Both the position numbers and the translations under genes were made by a program. A stretch of 64,000 nt of DNA from Nitrospira sp. BO4. Its GTDB lineage: Bacteria; Nitrospirota; Nitrospiria; Nitrospirales; Nitrospiraceae. The notes under the pieces were generated by a model. That model saw nothing but the letters and a program-made list of their open reading frames with translations. It did not search any database and was not told where the DNA came from. Position 1 is the first letter of the stretch. Each line of letters begins with the position of its first letter. Shown here piece after piece: positions 1 through 7,998 of the stretch. Where the stretch lies: positions 129,822 to 193,821 of the forward strand of contig JAMPUU010000014.1 of assembly GCA_030144965.1 (NCBI GenBank), given 5' to 3'.

Positions 1-700
1 CTCCATCCCGATGGTCTCGTCGCACTGCCCAATCGATTGCCCTGGCCATGTCCTGAACGTGAATCAACGGGCGCCATGGTGTCCCATCGCTTAGGATGTT
101 GATGCGCTTTGTGGCAACCGCGCTTGCCACAAAATCATTCAGTACAAGATCGAGCCGAAGTCTATCGCTCATTCCGCAAGCCGTTGCAAATCGGAGGCAA
201 GTTGCAGTGAATGTCTCTGATGCAAGCGCGGCCAGATCTTGTTCGGTTCGGACTTTCGATTTCGCGTACGCCGTAAGAGGATTCAGAGCATCCTCCTCTC
301 GACGGGGACCACCTTCGGCGAATCCGTACACGCTACAGCTTGACGCAAACACAAACGCTTTAACCCCCGCTCGCTTTGCCTTCCCGGCAAGATCGATACT
401 CGCTCGATGGTTTATATCGAGGGTAACCTTTTCAAAAGTGGCGCCCATCGGATCGTTTGAGATGGCACAGAGATGCACGATGGCGTCGATTCCTTGCAGG
501 ATCTGCTCAGGAACATGTCGGATATCCCCGAAATATTGCTGATCGGCCTGACTTTCAGGGAGTCGGGAAGCACCTGTGAGACAATGCGCAAAATAGCCCA
601 TATCGTAGCCGATGAGGGTAGCCTGAGGATGCGATTCCCTCAATCGGCGCAGAACCAATGGACCTACATACCCCATGTTGCCGGTGATCAAAATTCTCAT
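1..700 (-). CDS. NAD-dependent epimerase/dehydratase, 3' end outside window
   Basis: Extended short-chain dehydrogenase/reductase of the nucleotide-sugar epimerase type, probably acting on an NDP-sugar for a surface polysaccharide. The N-terminus has the Rossmann motif TGNMGYVG (about residues 6-13). The catalytic Ser lies in FASSCSVYG (about 118-126) and the YxxxK pair is Y145/K149 in TAYAKSK. The frame stays open to base 1, so the C-terminus is missing. The ATG at 700 is preceded by GGAGATAGGAC. It lies 241 bases downstream, in the direction of transcription, of the glucose-1-phosphate cytidylyltransferase gene, so a role in CDP- or dTDP-sugar synthesis is likely. Exact substrate cannot be told from the sequence. 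Confidence 0.9.
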   Translation of the reverse strand, partial: MRILITGNMGYVGPLVLRRLRESHPQATLIGYDMGYFAHCLTGASRLPESQADQQYFGDIRHVPEQILQGIDAIVHLCAISNDPMGATFEKVTLDINHRASIDLAGKAKRAGVKAFVFASSCSVYGFAEGGPRREEDALNPLTAYAKSKVRTEQDLAALASETFTATCLRFATACGMSDRLRLDLVLNDFVASAVATKRINILSDGTPWRPLIHVQDMARAIDWAVRRDHRDG

Positions 701-941
701 GTCCTATCTCCACGATTTAGCAACCCTGCCATGTCGACAGACACCTCTTGTATATATACGCTATCAGGGTGCTGAACGAGACTGTTCTCGCCAAACGACC
801 CAAAAGTCCGGATACCCTAGAACGAAATGTACACCTCGTGCTCTATTTATTAACTAGCTGTATAAAACGATTATGGCTTTCCAGGTCCTTTTCAAGGCTA
901 CGGCAGAAAGAATACGATGACGATTCGGAGAATTAAGGTGC

Positions 942-1715
942 TTACCAGACCTTCCATGGAGCTTTTGACGACTGCCACAGCTCCTCCAAATAATTCTTCT
1001 CTTTCAGCGTATCCATGCAGGACCAGAAGCGACCATGCCGATAACCCATTAACTGGTTAGCTTTCGTGAGCTGCTCGATCGGCCCTCTCTCCCACACAGT
1101 CTCATCACCTTTAATGTAATCAATGGCCTTAGGCTCAAGGACATAGAAGCCACCATTAATCCAGCCTTCATCGCCATGTGGCTTTTCTTTAAAGTCGACT
1201 ATGTGATCTTGATCAAACACGAGCCGGCCAAACCTAGAAGGAGGCAAGACCGACGTCACTGTCGCTAACTTTCCGTGGGCCTTGTGGAACTTAATGGTGG
1301 CTTGGATATCGACATCCGACACTCCATCGCCATACGTAAATAGAAATGTTTCATCTTCGCCTATCCATTTCTTCAGCTGCTTGAGCCGGCCTCCAGTTTG
1401 AGTGTGCAGGCCAGTGTCGACGAGATGCACAATCCAGTCTTCATGCCGTCTTCCATCATGAATCGTTGTTTTTCCGCTCCCAAGGTCGACCGAAATATCT
1501 TTGTTAAAGGCGTAGAAGTTGAGAAAGTACTCCTTGATCATCTCCCCCTTATATCCAAGACCAATAATAAATTCTTTTATCCCGTGAGCAGCATAAATCT
1601 TCATGATGTGCCATAGGATTGGTTTTCCCCCGATTTCGACCATGGGTTTAGGCCGTAGGGTTGTCTCTTCAGAAAGTCGAGTTCCCATTCCACCTGCAAG
1701 AATTATTGCCTTCAT
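942..1715 (-). CDS. rfbF: Glucose-1-phosphate cytidylyltransferase
   Basis: Makes CDP-glucose from CTP and glucose 1-phosphate, the first step to CDP-linked 3,6-dideoxyhexoses or related branched sugars of O-antigen-like polymers. The 257-residue length matches the family. The nucleotidyltransferase signature AGGMGTRL is at residues 7-14 and RPKPMVEIGGKPILWHIM follows. The frame is open upstream to 1781, but the ATG at 1715 is chosen because AAGGAG precedes it and it gives the family-typical MKAIILAGG start. The gene lies between a NusG-like antiterminator (upstream) and an epimerase (downstream), all on the minus strand, and looks like the start of a polysaccharide operon. Confidence 0.92.
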   Translation of the reverse strand: MKAIILAGGMGTRLSEETTLRPKPMVEIGGKPILWHIMKIYAAHGIKEFIIGLGYKGEMIKEYFLNFYAFNKDISVDLGSGKTTIHDGRRHEDWIVHLVDTGLHTQTGGRLKQLKKWIGEDETFLFTYGDGVSDVDIQATIKFHKAHGKLATVTSVLPPSRFGRLVFDQDHIVDFKEKPHGDEGWINGGFYVLEPKAIDYIKGDETVWERGPIEQLTKANQLMGYRHGRFWSCMDTLKEKNYLEELWQSSKAPWKVW

Positions 1716-1919
1716 ACGCATTCTCCTTGAGAACCAGGCAGATCCCCCATAACCTACCGGATACTCTACTTTAAGAAACAACGTTGCGTTTGATCAGCAT
1801 GAAGCGGTGAACCTTATCATCACACCCTGGCCTTCACAGGATGAGATACGTCATGTACATGGACCTGGATTGCTGGTGCGTGTCACTACGCGACCATCTG
1901 ATATGAGGATTATCAGCGC

Positions 1920-2465
1920 TCACGCAGCAGCACATGGAACGATTTGATCAATATTCACTACAGCCCGCGCTTGGAGTTCAAGTGTATGGAGTAGAACCAT
2001 CGCCCGTTGTTGCCCTCGCATTTCCCGCATAAAGACAGCCTCAAGCCCGATGAACGGGCCGCTCTTGATCTGGACAAGTTGACCACTTCTCAGCTCTGTC
2101 TGTTTTTCAAGCACATACACCCTAGAATCTTCCATTCTATTCTTGATTGCGTGAATCATAGCGATGTCGACCTCCACAGGACTGGAGCCGAATTCAACGA
2201 ACTTTCGAACTCCTCGAGCATACATCACTGTCCGATACTGCTCCGACAGATTGATCCGAACAAACAAATATCCTGGGAAAAGAGGAGCAATTACGGTTTT
2301 TATTTTGCGGCGTATAGTCTTCTGCTCTTGCAATAGCGGCAGAAAACACTCTACCCCCATCCGTTCCATGTTCTGCTCAGCTTGCCTTTCGTGGTTCGGC
2401 TTTGCGCAAACTACATACCAACGCATCTCGGAAGATCTCGATTTGTCCCAGGAAGAATCGCTCAT
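1920..2465 (-). CDS. NusG-family specialised transcription antiterminator (RfaH/UpxY/LoaP type)
   Basis: 181-residue NusG paralogue. The NGN domain covers about residues 14-115 (RWYVVCAKPNHERQAEQNM, then APLFPGYLFVRI). A KOW-like motif (VQIKSGPFIGLEAVF) is near 130-145. Such paralogues keep RNA polymerase from terminating early in long exopolysaccharide, capsule or antibiotic operons. This gene is the first of a minus-strand set followed by rfbF and an epimerase, which fits that role. The ATG at 2465 sits behind GGAGACGCCTCC, itself an inverted repeat. A second Met at residue 14 (2426) is where the conserved domain begins, so the first 13 residues are uncertain. Confidence 0.85.
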   Translation of the reverse strand: MSDSSWDKSRSSEMRWYVVCAKPNHERQAEQNMERMGVECFLPLLQEQKTIRRKIKTVIAPLFPGYLFVRINLSEQYRTVMYARGVRKFVEFGSSPVEVDIAMIHAIKNRMEDSRVYVLEKQTELRSGQLVQIKSGPFIGLEAVFMREMRGQQRAMVLLHTLELQARAVVNIDQIVPCAAA

Positions 2466-2825
2466 ATGGAGGCGTCTCCAATATGTGTAACTTGAGTTCG
2501 AAACAGGCTACCGCCCATCCGGTACATACCCGATCTTCCTTCTACAACAAATTGTGTACACACCTGTCAATCGACCGAGAGGAAACCGTCGTTGCAGCAC
2601 AAGAACGATGCCCCAATGGTCAAAGAAATATTTCTTAACAGGTCATGCGAAGAGCTTGCAAGTCCTGACTGAAAACCAGATAACCCGTGACCGGTATTCG
2701 CATGTATGTTGGCTATCTTGCTGATTCCAATGACCTCTTTCACCACTTACCCATGCCATTCGGCTCTATACGAGCCACTTTCAAAATTGAGATTCTTCTT
2801 CGCACAGTCTCACTCTCATTGATAA
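2466..2825. other. Non-coding spacer, no gene recognised
   Basis: About 360 bases between two minus-strand genes, the PilZ-type gene to the right and the NusG-like gene to the left. I see no credible reading frame, RNA gene or strong hairpin with a T tract. It presumably holds the promoter of the NusG-like gene and polysaccharide set, but no convincing -35/-10 pair stands out. It looks richer in A+T than the genes further right. Confidence 0.5.
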
Positions 2826-3200
2826 TCAAAACATAAACTTAAGCCCCACAAAATATACCGCATGACCATTTGAATTCCCAAACGGCAGTTTCCTCGTCCA
2901 CCGGACCTCAGCCAATGTCGGTGTTTCGGCAATGGTTATCGGTGTCGGCACATAAACTTTCAACACCTGCTCAACGGCTGGAGCTTGATCCATGAGGACC
3001 AGCATACCGCCGCTGCTGATATTCAGCGATAGCGCTCTGCCATCTCTCGCGGAAATGCTATTTCCCTCTTCCGGAGATGTGATTTGATAGAGAATCGGCC
3101 TCAGTAGCGCCGCTCGTTCGCTATGCTTTTCATGGCTGTCCCTTATCGACCATTCCCATTCTATTGGTATCACTTCGCACCCTCCTTGGCTATAAAGCAT
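2826..3200 (-). CDS. PilZ-domain-like protein
   Basis: 124 residues. The middle (RDGRALSLNISSGGMLVLMDQ, about 52-72) resembles the D/NxSxxG part of PilZ domains, which bind cyclic di-GMP. The classical upstream RxxxR arginine motif is not clearly present: RAALLRPILY near 29-38 is at best a degenerate form. Effector or adaptor function is inferred only. It stands alone on the minus strand with long spacers on both sides. No clear Shine-Dalgarno sequence precedes the ATG at 3200. Confidence 0.6.
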   Translation of the reverse strand: MLYSQGGCEVIPIEWEWSIRDSHEKHSERAALLRPILYQITSPEEGNSISARDGRALSLNISSGGMLVLMDQAPAVEQVLKVYVPTPITIAETPTLAEVRWTRKLPFGNSNGHAVYFVGLKFMF

Positions 3201-3505
3201 TGAATAGACTTAATTTTTAGTAGTCACATTTAGATAATGAGGCTAGAATCGACTGGACCGTGCCTAACTATGACTGAAATTCTTCCCCATATCTTTCAGA
3301 ATCTGTGGTGAATATATTTGTTGCAACTTGGATCAACAATACCAATGATGTAGGCTGCTTTCCCAAAGGTATATGTTGACTCCCTCGAAAGGGTTAGGTA
3401 CTATACCTGCATTAACCTGTGTTATCCCTATCGAGCTGATCTAATTAGAGTTGCCGAGAATCGATACTGGCTCATTCCATAGGAATAGAGTGCCGTCATA
3501 GTCTT
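3201..3505. other. Divergent intergenic region
   Basis: About 305 bases between the leftward PilZ-type gene and the rightward LuxR-type gene. It is A+T-rich and contains one good sigma-70-like promoter reading right (annotated separately). No coding potential was seen. Confidence 0.5.
3376..3404 (+). promoter_or_regulatory. Sigma-70-like promoter upstream of LuxR-type gene
   Basis: TTGACT (3376-3381), a 17-base spacer and TACTAT (3399-3404). The spacer contains the small inverted repeat CCCT-CGA-AAGGG. Transcription would start near 3411 and leave an untranslated leader of about 95 bases before the gene at 3506. Motif match only. Confidence 0.45.
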
Positions 3506-4114
3506 ATGACTGAATCACCAAAAGGTGTTGACCAAACAGATGTGCTTGCTGATCAAAGGGCTGGATCTGGGATTGTGGTGCTATCAGCATCTATGCAACT
3601 TCTTCATATGAATCGACAAGCTACGGAACTTGCTAAAAAAATCAATGCTGTTGAGCATGGTGGCAATACCGCAATTTCAGCACGTGGAGTCCTCCCTACT
3701 GCCCTGACTGAGCTTTGTGCGGAAATTATTAAAGCCCTTCATATACGCACAGAGGCTAAGGATTGGGAACAATTCGAACTCAAGCGTGTGACCGGAGATC
3801 CGAACCAGCCGATTCTTTTAAGGGGATTTGGGTTGCCAGATCGAGGAGGGATTCAGAACGCCAGGCTTGTGGTTACCATGGAGGAGCTGGGGCGGAAACA
3901 AAATCTCAATACCGAACATGCTCGAGAACGGTTCCAATTAACAAACCGCGAGCAGTCAGTAGTTGAACATCTGGCAAAAGGGTGGACCAATAAGGAAATC
4001 GCGAATGCCCTTCAGATTACTGAACAAACAGTAAAAGAACATATTAAGCACATTATGAGAAAAACGAACGCTACCACCCGGACCGGCATTCTCGTCCAAA
4101 TCTTCAATTCCTAG
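3506..4114 (+). CDS. LuxR-family transcriptional regulator
   Basis: 202 residues. The C-terminal part (about 140-197) is a clear LuxR/GerE helix-turn-helix: LTNREQSVVEHLAKGWTNKE, then IANALQITEQTVKEHIKHIM. The N-terminal ~130 residues look PAS-like (VVLSASMQLLHMNRQATELA) and there is no receiver Asp pattern, so this is probably an orphan sensor-regulator rather than a phosphorelay regulator. It is monocistronic, with a TTGACT/TACTAT promoter about 100 bases upstream. The Shine-Dalgarno sequence is weak. The signal and targets are unknown. Confidence 0.85.
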   Translation: MTESPKGVDQTDVLADQRAGSGIVVLSASMQLLHMNRQATELAKKINAVEHGGNTAISARGVLPTALTELCAEIIKALHIRTEAKDWEQFELKRVTGDPNQPILLRGFGLPDRGGIQNARLVVTMEELGRKQNLNTEHARERFQLTNREQSVVEHLAKGWTNKEIANALQITEQTVKEHIKHIMRKTNATTRTGILVQIFNS

Positions 4115-4288
4115 TCCTCACGTTTCCCTTTGCTATAGCTTTTTGATTGTGTCAACGGCGCAACAGTGAGTTGAGATTGACACATCTTCTGGTTATGAAA
4201 ATCCTGACTTTTCCCAATTTTCCTTGAAATCCAAAAGATATTTGTCAGGCCTACCACTTGCAGTAAGGCTTGCTAGAGGTGAGCCGGT

Positions 4289-4786
4289 ATGCAAGGTATG
4301 GTAGCTAAAAGTCTAGTCATCGGGTTGCTTGGAACAGCGGTTCTTACTTCAGCTTGTGCAACTAGCCCATCATCCCAGGTAACAGAGCTACAGAACAGCG
4401 GTTTCATGTCGCTCTGGAACACCTATGCCGACTGCAAATCTACTTCTGATTTGAGCCAGGCAATGGCAGATTTGAGCCAACTTCGTTCAGCCAGTCAACT
4501 AGCCGATGGAAACGAAGGATTTATCCTTCCACTGCCAACTCACCTTGAGCGCCTGGTTGCCAATCCAACAAGTCGAGTCGCAGTTGATGCAGAGGCAATG
4601 GTTGCCGCCTGTGCCCTCCACTCTGGGGAGCTGGCTTTAAATCAAGGGCAGACCGACACTGCCCGCGATCTCCTTGTTTCAGTCACCAAGCTTCAGAGGG
4701 AAGAAAACTCGTACTACGTTCTTAGAGCAAAAGTTCTTCTGGCAAAACTCGGGCAAGGAATCAACGTTTCGTTCAATACTCGCTAG
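4289..4786 (+). CDS. Small lipoprotein of unknown function
   Basis: 165 residues with a lipoprotein signal peptide. The hydrophobic segment is at about 7-20 and the lipobox LTSAC puts the lipid-bearing Cys at 23. The mature part is helical and Ala/Leu-rich, without a family I recognise; SQAMADLSQLRSAS and later LNQGQTDTARDLLVSVTKL suggest TPR-like helices. GAGGTGAGCC precedes the ATG. Its stop lies one base from the stop of the convergent glgA gene. Confidence 0.75.
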   Translation: MQGMVAKSLVIGLLGTAVLTSACATSPSSQVTELQNSGFMSLWNTYADCKSTSDLSQAMADLSQLRSASQLADGNEGFILPLPTHLERLVANPTSRVAVDAEAMVAACALHSGELALNQGQTDTARDLLVSVTKLQREENSYYVLRAKVLLAKLGQGINVSFNTR

Positions 4787-4787
4787 C

Positions 4788-6296
4788 CTAGCCCCTTTCC
4801 TCTCTCCGCAACCCGCGATAAAGCTCGACATACAGTTTTGCCGATCGTGTCCAAGACAGGTCGGTATTCATTCCTGCATTGATCAATGCCTGCCATGTTT
4901 CTCGCTCTTTATATACATAAAGGGAAAGCAGAATCGTGGAAAGCAGGGATTCAGTTGTGGCATCGGTAAAGTGGAAGCCTGTCGCGGACTTGGATTCGAC
5001 CGTTGACGGACGAAAAGGAACGACCGTATCAGCTAGACCTCCTGTACGGCGCACAATAGGTACCGTGCCATACCGAAGGCTATAGAGTTGACTTAATCCA
5101 CAGGGTTCATAGCGAGACGGCATGACTAACAAGTCCGAGCCACCCTCAATTCGATGCGCCAGTTCTTCATTAAAGCCAAGATGAAGGCCGATCTGATTCG
5201 GATATCTCGCCTTGGCTGCAATAAATTGTTGCTCCAAATGACGATCACCGGTGCCCAGCACGGCAACTTGTACATCTAGAGACATCAGTTCAGGGATAGC
5301 CTCTATCAAGAGATCAAAACCCTTTTGAGATGTCAGCCTACCAATCACAGCCAAAAGAGGCACCTCAAGAATCGGCAATTCAAGTTCCCGCTGTAACACT
5401 CGCTTGCACACGTGTTTCCCGGACAAATCAGTTGCCATGTACCGCGTGGGCAGGTAGGGGTCGTGTTCGGGATTCCAAACGCTGACATCGATGCCATTCG
5501 TAACACCTTTCACTCCATCCTGGCGGCTCGCCAGTACACCTTCAAGCCCACAGCCGAATTCCGCCGTCATGATTTCCTTGGCATAGGTAGGGCTCACCGT
5601 AGAAACAGCATCTGAAAAAACGATACCGCCCTTTAGGCAATTGATCGACCCGTAGAACTCCACGCCGCTCGGAGAAAACAATGTGGGAGGGAGCCCGATC
5701 TCGACGAACTGCTGGCCTGAAAATATACCTTGATACCCCAAATTATGCAGGGTCAACAACGTTTTTAGATGTTGGAGCCCCTTGTACTCATGAGGCAGAG
5801 CCTTAAGATAGACCGGACACAATGCAGTCTGCCAATCATGCACATGCAGCACATCGACCTTCTCTCCTCGCACATCGGCCAGCACTTGCAATACTTCAAG
5901 AATTGCGCGGCAAAAGAGGGCAAACCGATTGAGGTTGTCCGGATAATCACGATGGTCCTGTTGGTAGAGCCCCTCACGATCAAAGTAGGGATCATACCGC
6001 AGGAAGAGTACTCTCAATCGATGCAAGGCTCCTGTGACCGAGACATACTCTTCTTCTACCGATACGTCCGCCGTCTTCCCACCCAACGCAATAGAGAATC
6101 GCATGGTCGGTTGACGAGACTCAGGGGTTGCCTGGGTTCGGTACCCCGGCAACAGCAATGTCACCTGATGCCCTAATTTCGTCAACTCGATCGCCAACGC
6201 GCCAACCACGTCGGCCAACCCACCCGTCTTCGCATATGGGACAGCCTCGGAAGCTGCCATCGCGATATGCAAACCATCTGGTAATGTTGAGATCAT
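4788..6296 (-). CDS. glgA: Glycogen (starch) synthase, GT5 family
   Basis: Transfers glucose from ADP-glucose to the end of an alpha-1,4-glucan. 502 residues, close to the family norm. The N-terminal ADP-glucose loop KTGGLADVVGAL is at residues 23-34. The C-terminal donor-site region has PSRYEPCGLSQLYSLRYG followed by RRTGGL. It is the last gene of the long leftward block, 21 bases after a lipoprotein gene. The branching-enzyme gene glgB lies about 28 kb away (33922-36132) rather than beside it. Confidence 0.95.
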   Translation of the reverse strand: MISTLPDGLHIAMAASEAVPYAKTGGLADVVGALAIELTKLGHQVTLLLPGYRTQATPESRQPTMRFSIALGGKTADVSVEEEYVSVTGALHRLRVLFLRYDPYFDREGLYQQDHRDYPDNLNRFALFCRAILEVLQVLADVRGEKVDVLHVHDWQTALCPVYLKALPHEYKGLQHLKTLLTLHNLGYQGIFSGQQFVEIGLPPTLFSPSGVEFYGSINCLKGGIVFSDAVSTVSPTYAKEIMTAEFGCGLEGVLASRQDGVKGVTNGIDVSVWNPEHDPYLPTRYMATDLSGKHVCKRVLQRELELPILEVPLLAVIGRLTSQKGFDLLIEAIPELMSLDVQVAVLGTGDRHLEQQFIAAKARYPNQIGLHLGFNEELAHRIEGGSDLLVMPSRYEPCGLSQLYSLRYGTVPIVRRTGGLADTVVPFRPSTVESKSATGFHFTDATTESLLSTILLSLYVYKERETWQALINAGMNTDLSWTRSAKLYVELYRGLRREERG

Positions 6297-6317
6297 GAAG
6301 GATATCGAGCAGCGGAA

Positions 6318-6782
6318 CTAAGGACGGGAAGGTTCATCGAGCATGGTCTTGAATCGATCCTCATAGGCCCATGACTTTGCAAGGACCTGTAACTCGTCGG
6401 GCTTGAGCTTTTCCTTGTAAACAAGGCGATCATCGAGAAATACCAGTAACCAGCCGCGATCGGGATATGCGAAGTAAACCCCTTCACCTGCATGCACTCC
6501 AGCCTTCCACCCCTTCGGCGCTTCTCCCGTGGCCACTCGCGATCGAGGAATGACACTGAAGTCCGGCATCACGAAAAAATAGGTGAACTCACTGTGATAG
6601 AGAGGAGGCTTCCCCCAGGCGCTGACAACTGCTCCAGCCGTGATTTGATCCAATACAAGATTATCGGCCCGTACCAGCTGTTCTTGCTGCTCCAGCGTCG
6701 GCATGCTCTTACAGCCGACGAGCAACACCAACGCCGAAAGACCGCAGAGGCCCAGCACTATCTTCATCGGGACGATGAGCAT
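6318..6782 (-). CDS. Lipoprotein of unknown function
   Basis: About 154 residues with a lipoprotein signal (hydrophobic stretch at 8-22, lipobox LLVGC, lipid Cys 24). The mature part has an outer-membrane-assembly flavour (alternating hydrophobic strands, for example PDRGWLLVFLDDRLVYKEKL), but I cannot name a family. ATG 6782 is preferred because AAGGTG precedes it; ATG 6767 is possible. The frame is open further upstream, but that part lies inside the DUF971 gene. It follows that gene by 23 bases. Confidence 0.7.
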   Translation of the reverse strand: MLIVPMKIVLGLCGLSALVLLVGCKSMPTLEQQEQLVRADNLVLDQITAGAVVSAWGKPPLYHSEFTYFFVMPDFSVIPRSRVATGEAPKGWKAGVHAGEGVYFAYPDRGWLLVFLDDRLVYKEKLKPDELQVLAKSWAYEDRFKTMLDEPSRP

Positions 6783-6805
6783 GTCGATCACCTTGTATCT
6801 TGCCC

Positions 6806-7162
6806 TCACATGAGCCGGCGGGATTTGGCTTCGACTGGTTTCACCGGTTGACAGACATCGCATTGGCACAACTTTCTCAGTAAAGAATAGGAATAGATGC
6901 CGGTCGCATGGCCGTCGCTCCACGTGAACTGGAAGGCATAGCGGCCAACCGGTTGAATATCCTGCAGCATGATCAAGAGCGGTACATCTTCGGCATTGAG
7001 CCGGCGATCGCCTGTCCACTCATCGACACAGGCAGCACAGGGACAGTGCTGCCGTAAATGGCGAACCGGATAGATGCCCTTGTGTCCGTCGCTCCACTGA
7101 ATTCCCAATACTCCTTTGTCGAGCCACTCCATATCCCGAGGCTCTAAAGCAGTACCGGCCAT
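6806..7162 (-). CDS. DUF971-domain protein (gamma-butyrobetaine hydroxylase-like N-terminal domain)
   Basis: 118 residues matching the DUF971 pattern: LGIQWSDGHKGIYPVRHLR, CPCAACVDEWTG, QPVGRYAFQFTWSDGHATGI and a final LRKLCQCDVC. Free-standing DUF971 proteins often accompany Fe-S or Mrp/ApbC-type genes, but no such gene is here. The Cys pairs suggest metal binding. GAGGAACGC precedes the ATG at 7162, which is therefore preferred over the ATG at 7177. It sits between recO and a lipoprotein gene in the leftward block. Confidence 0.85.
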   Translation of the reverse strand: MAGTALEPRDMEWLDKGVLGIQWSDGHKGIYPVRHLRQHCPCAACVDEWTGDRRLNAEDVPLLIMLQDIQPVGRYAFQFTWSDGHATGIYSYSLLRKLCQCDVCQPVKPVEAKSRRLM

Positions 7163-7187
7163 GCGTTCCTCTGTCATGGTGTCTTAC

Positions 7188-7946
7188 TCATCCCGGTAGT
7201 GTGAGCGACAAAAAGTTCACCGGTGGGAGCCGTCGCCCGGCTACCACCGTTACATACCCTTCGATCGCTTCCTCCACCTCGTTCCTCACTTGGCCCGTGG
7301 CCCGCAACCGCGTGACGATGGTAGGAGCCAGCCGAATGGCTTGCTGGAGAAACGAGAGGCTGCCTCGCGAAAGTGTGACACAACGCACCTGTTGGTGCGC
7401 AGCACACACCAAGCAAACGAGGCCTCCGGCAATCGGAGAAAACTGAGGTTCACCGACGAAACGTGTCTTCCCGCAGGCAGCGCAATGATCGGTCTGCGGA
7501 CGAAACCCCGTGAGTCCCAACAGTCTGATCTGAAAAAGCAAAGCCGTAAATGCAGGGTCTTCACTTTCGTGAAGCGACATCAGCCCCTGATCCAGGGTAT
7601 CAAATAAGAGCGGATCCGGATCGCCATCTGGAGTGATTGCCCCCACGACGTTGACCATTCGTGCCGCCGAAGCCATCAAGGTGAGATCTTCCCGCAAGAT
7701 CTGAGCGGACCTCACCAAATCAACATGCGAAATCCGAAACAGCGAATCCCCACTTTTTTCAAACAGATTCAGGCGACACAGGCTGAAGGGCTCAAGCGCA
7801 GCCCCGAAACGGCTTTTCTGGCGACGGGCGCCACGGGCCACCCCGCGGATCTTTCCTAAATTCTTAGAATAAAAGGTCACGATTCGATCAGCATCACCCC
7901 ACTTGCGGCTCCGCAAAATGATCGCAGTTGTTTTTATGAGAGGCAC
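7188..7946 (-). CDS. recO: DNA repair protein RecO
   Basis: Mediator of the RecFOR pathway that loads RecA on SSB-coated single-stranded DNA. About 252 residues. The N-terminal OB-fold has TTAIILRSRKWGDADRIVTF, then KIRGVARGARRQKSRFGAAL. The zinc site is formed by CAACGK and a later CLVCAAH. The frame begins at a GTG at 7952, but GAGGGA abuts that codon directly, so the in-frame GTG at 7946 (six-base spacing) is the more likely start. It belongs to the block mgtE-recO-DUF971. Confidence 0.92.
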   Translation of the reverse strand: MPLIKTTAIILRSRKWGDADRIVTFYSKNLGKIRGVARGARRQKSRFGAALEPFSLCRLNLFEKSGDSLFRISHVDLVRSAQILREDLTLMASAARMVNVVGAITPDGDPDPLLFDTLDQGLMSLHESEDPAFTALLFQIRLLGLTGFRPQTDHCAACGKTRFVGEPQFSPIAGGLVCLVCAAHQQVRCVTLSRGSLSFLQQAIRLAPTIVTRLRATGQVRNEVEEAIEGYVTVVAGRRLPPVNFLSLTLPG

Positions 7947-7998
7947 GGCCACTCCCTCACACCAACACCACAGAAACCGAACAATGCGTTGGTTCGCG

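Noticed and set aside
1716..1919. ops-like pause element below the NusG-like gene
   Set aside because: No match to the E. coli ops core and no convincing hairpin; nothing to annotate.
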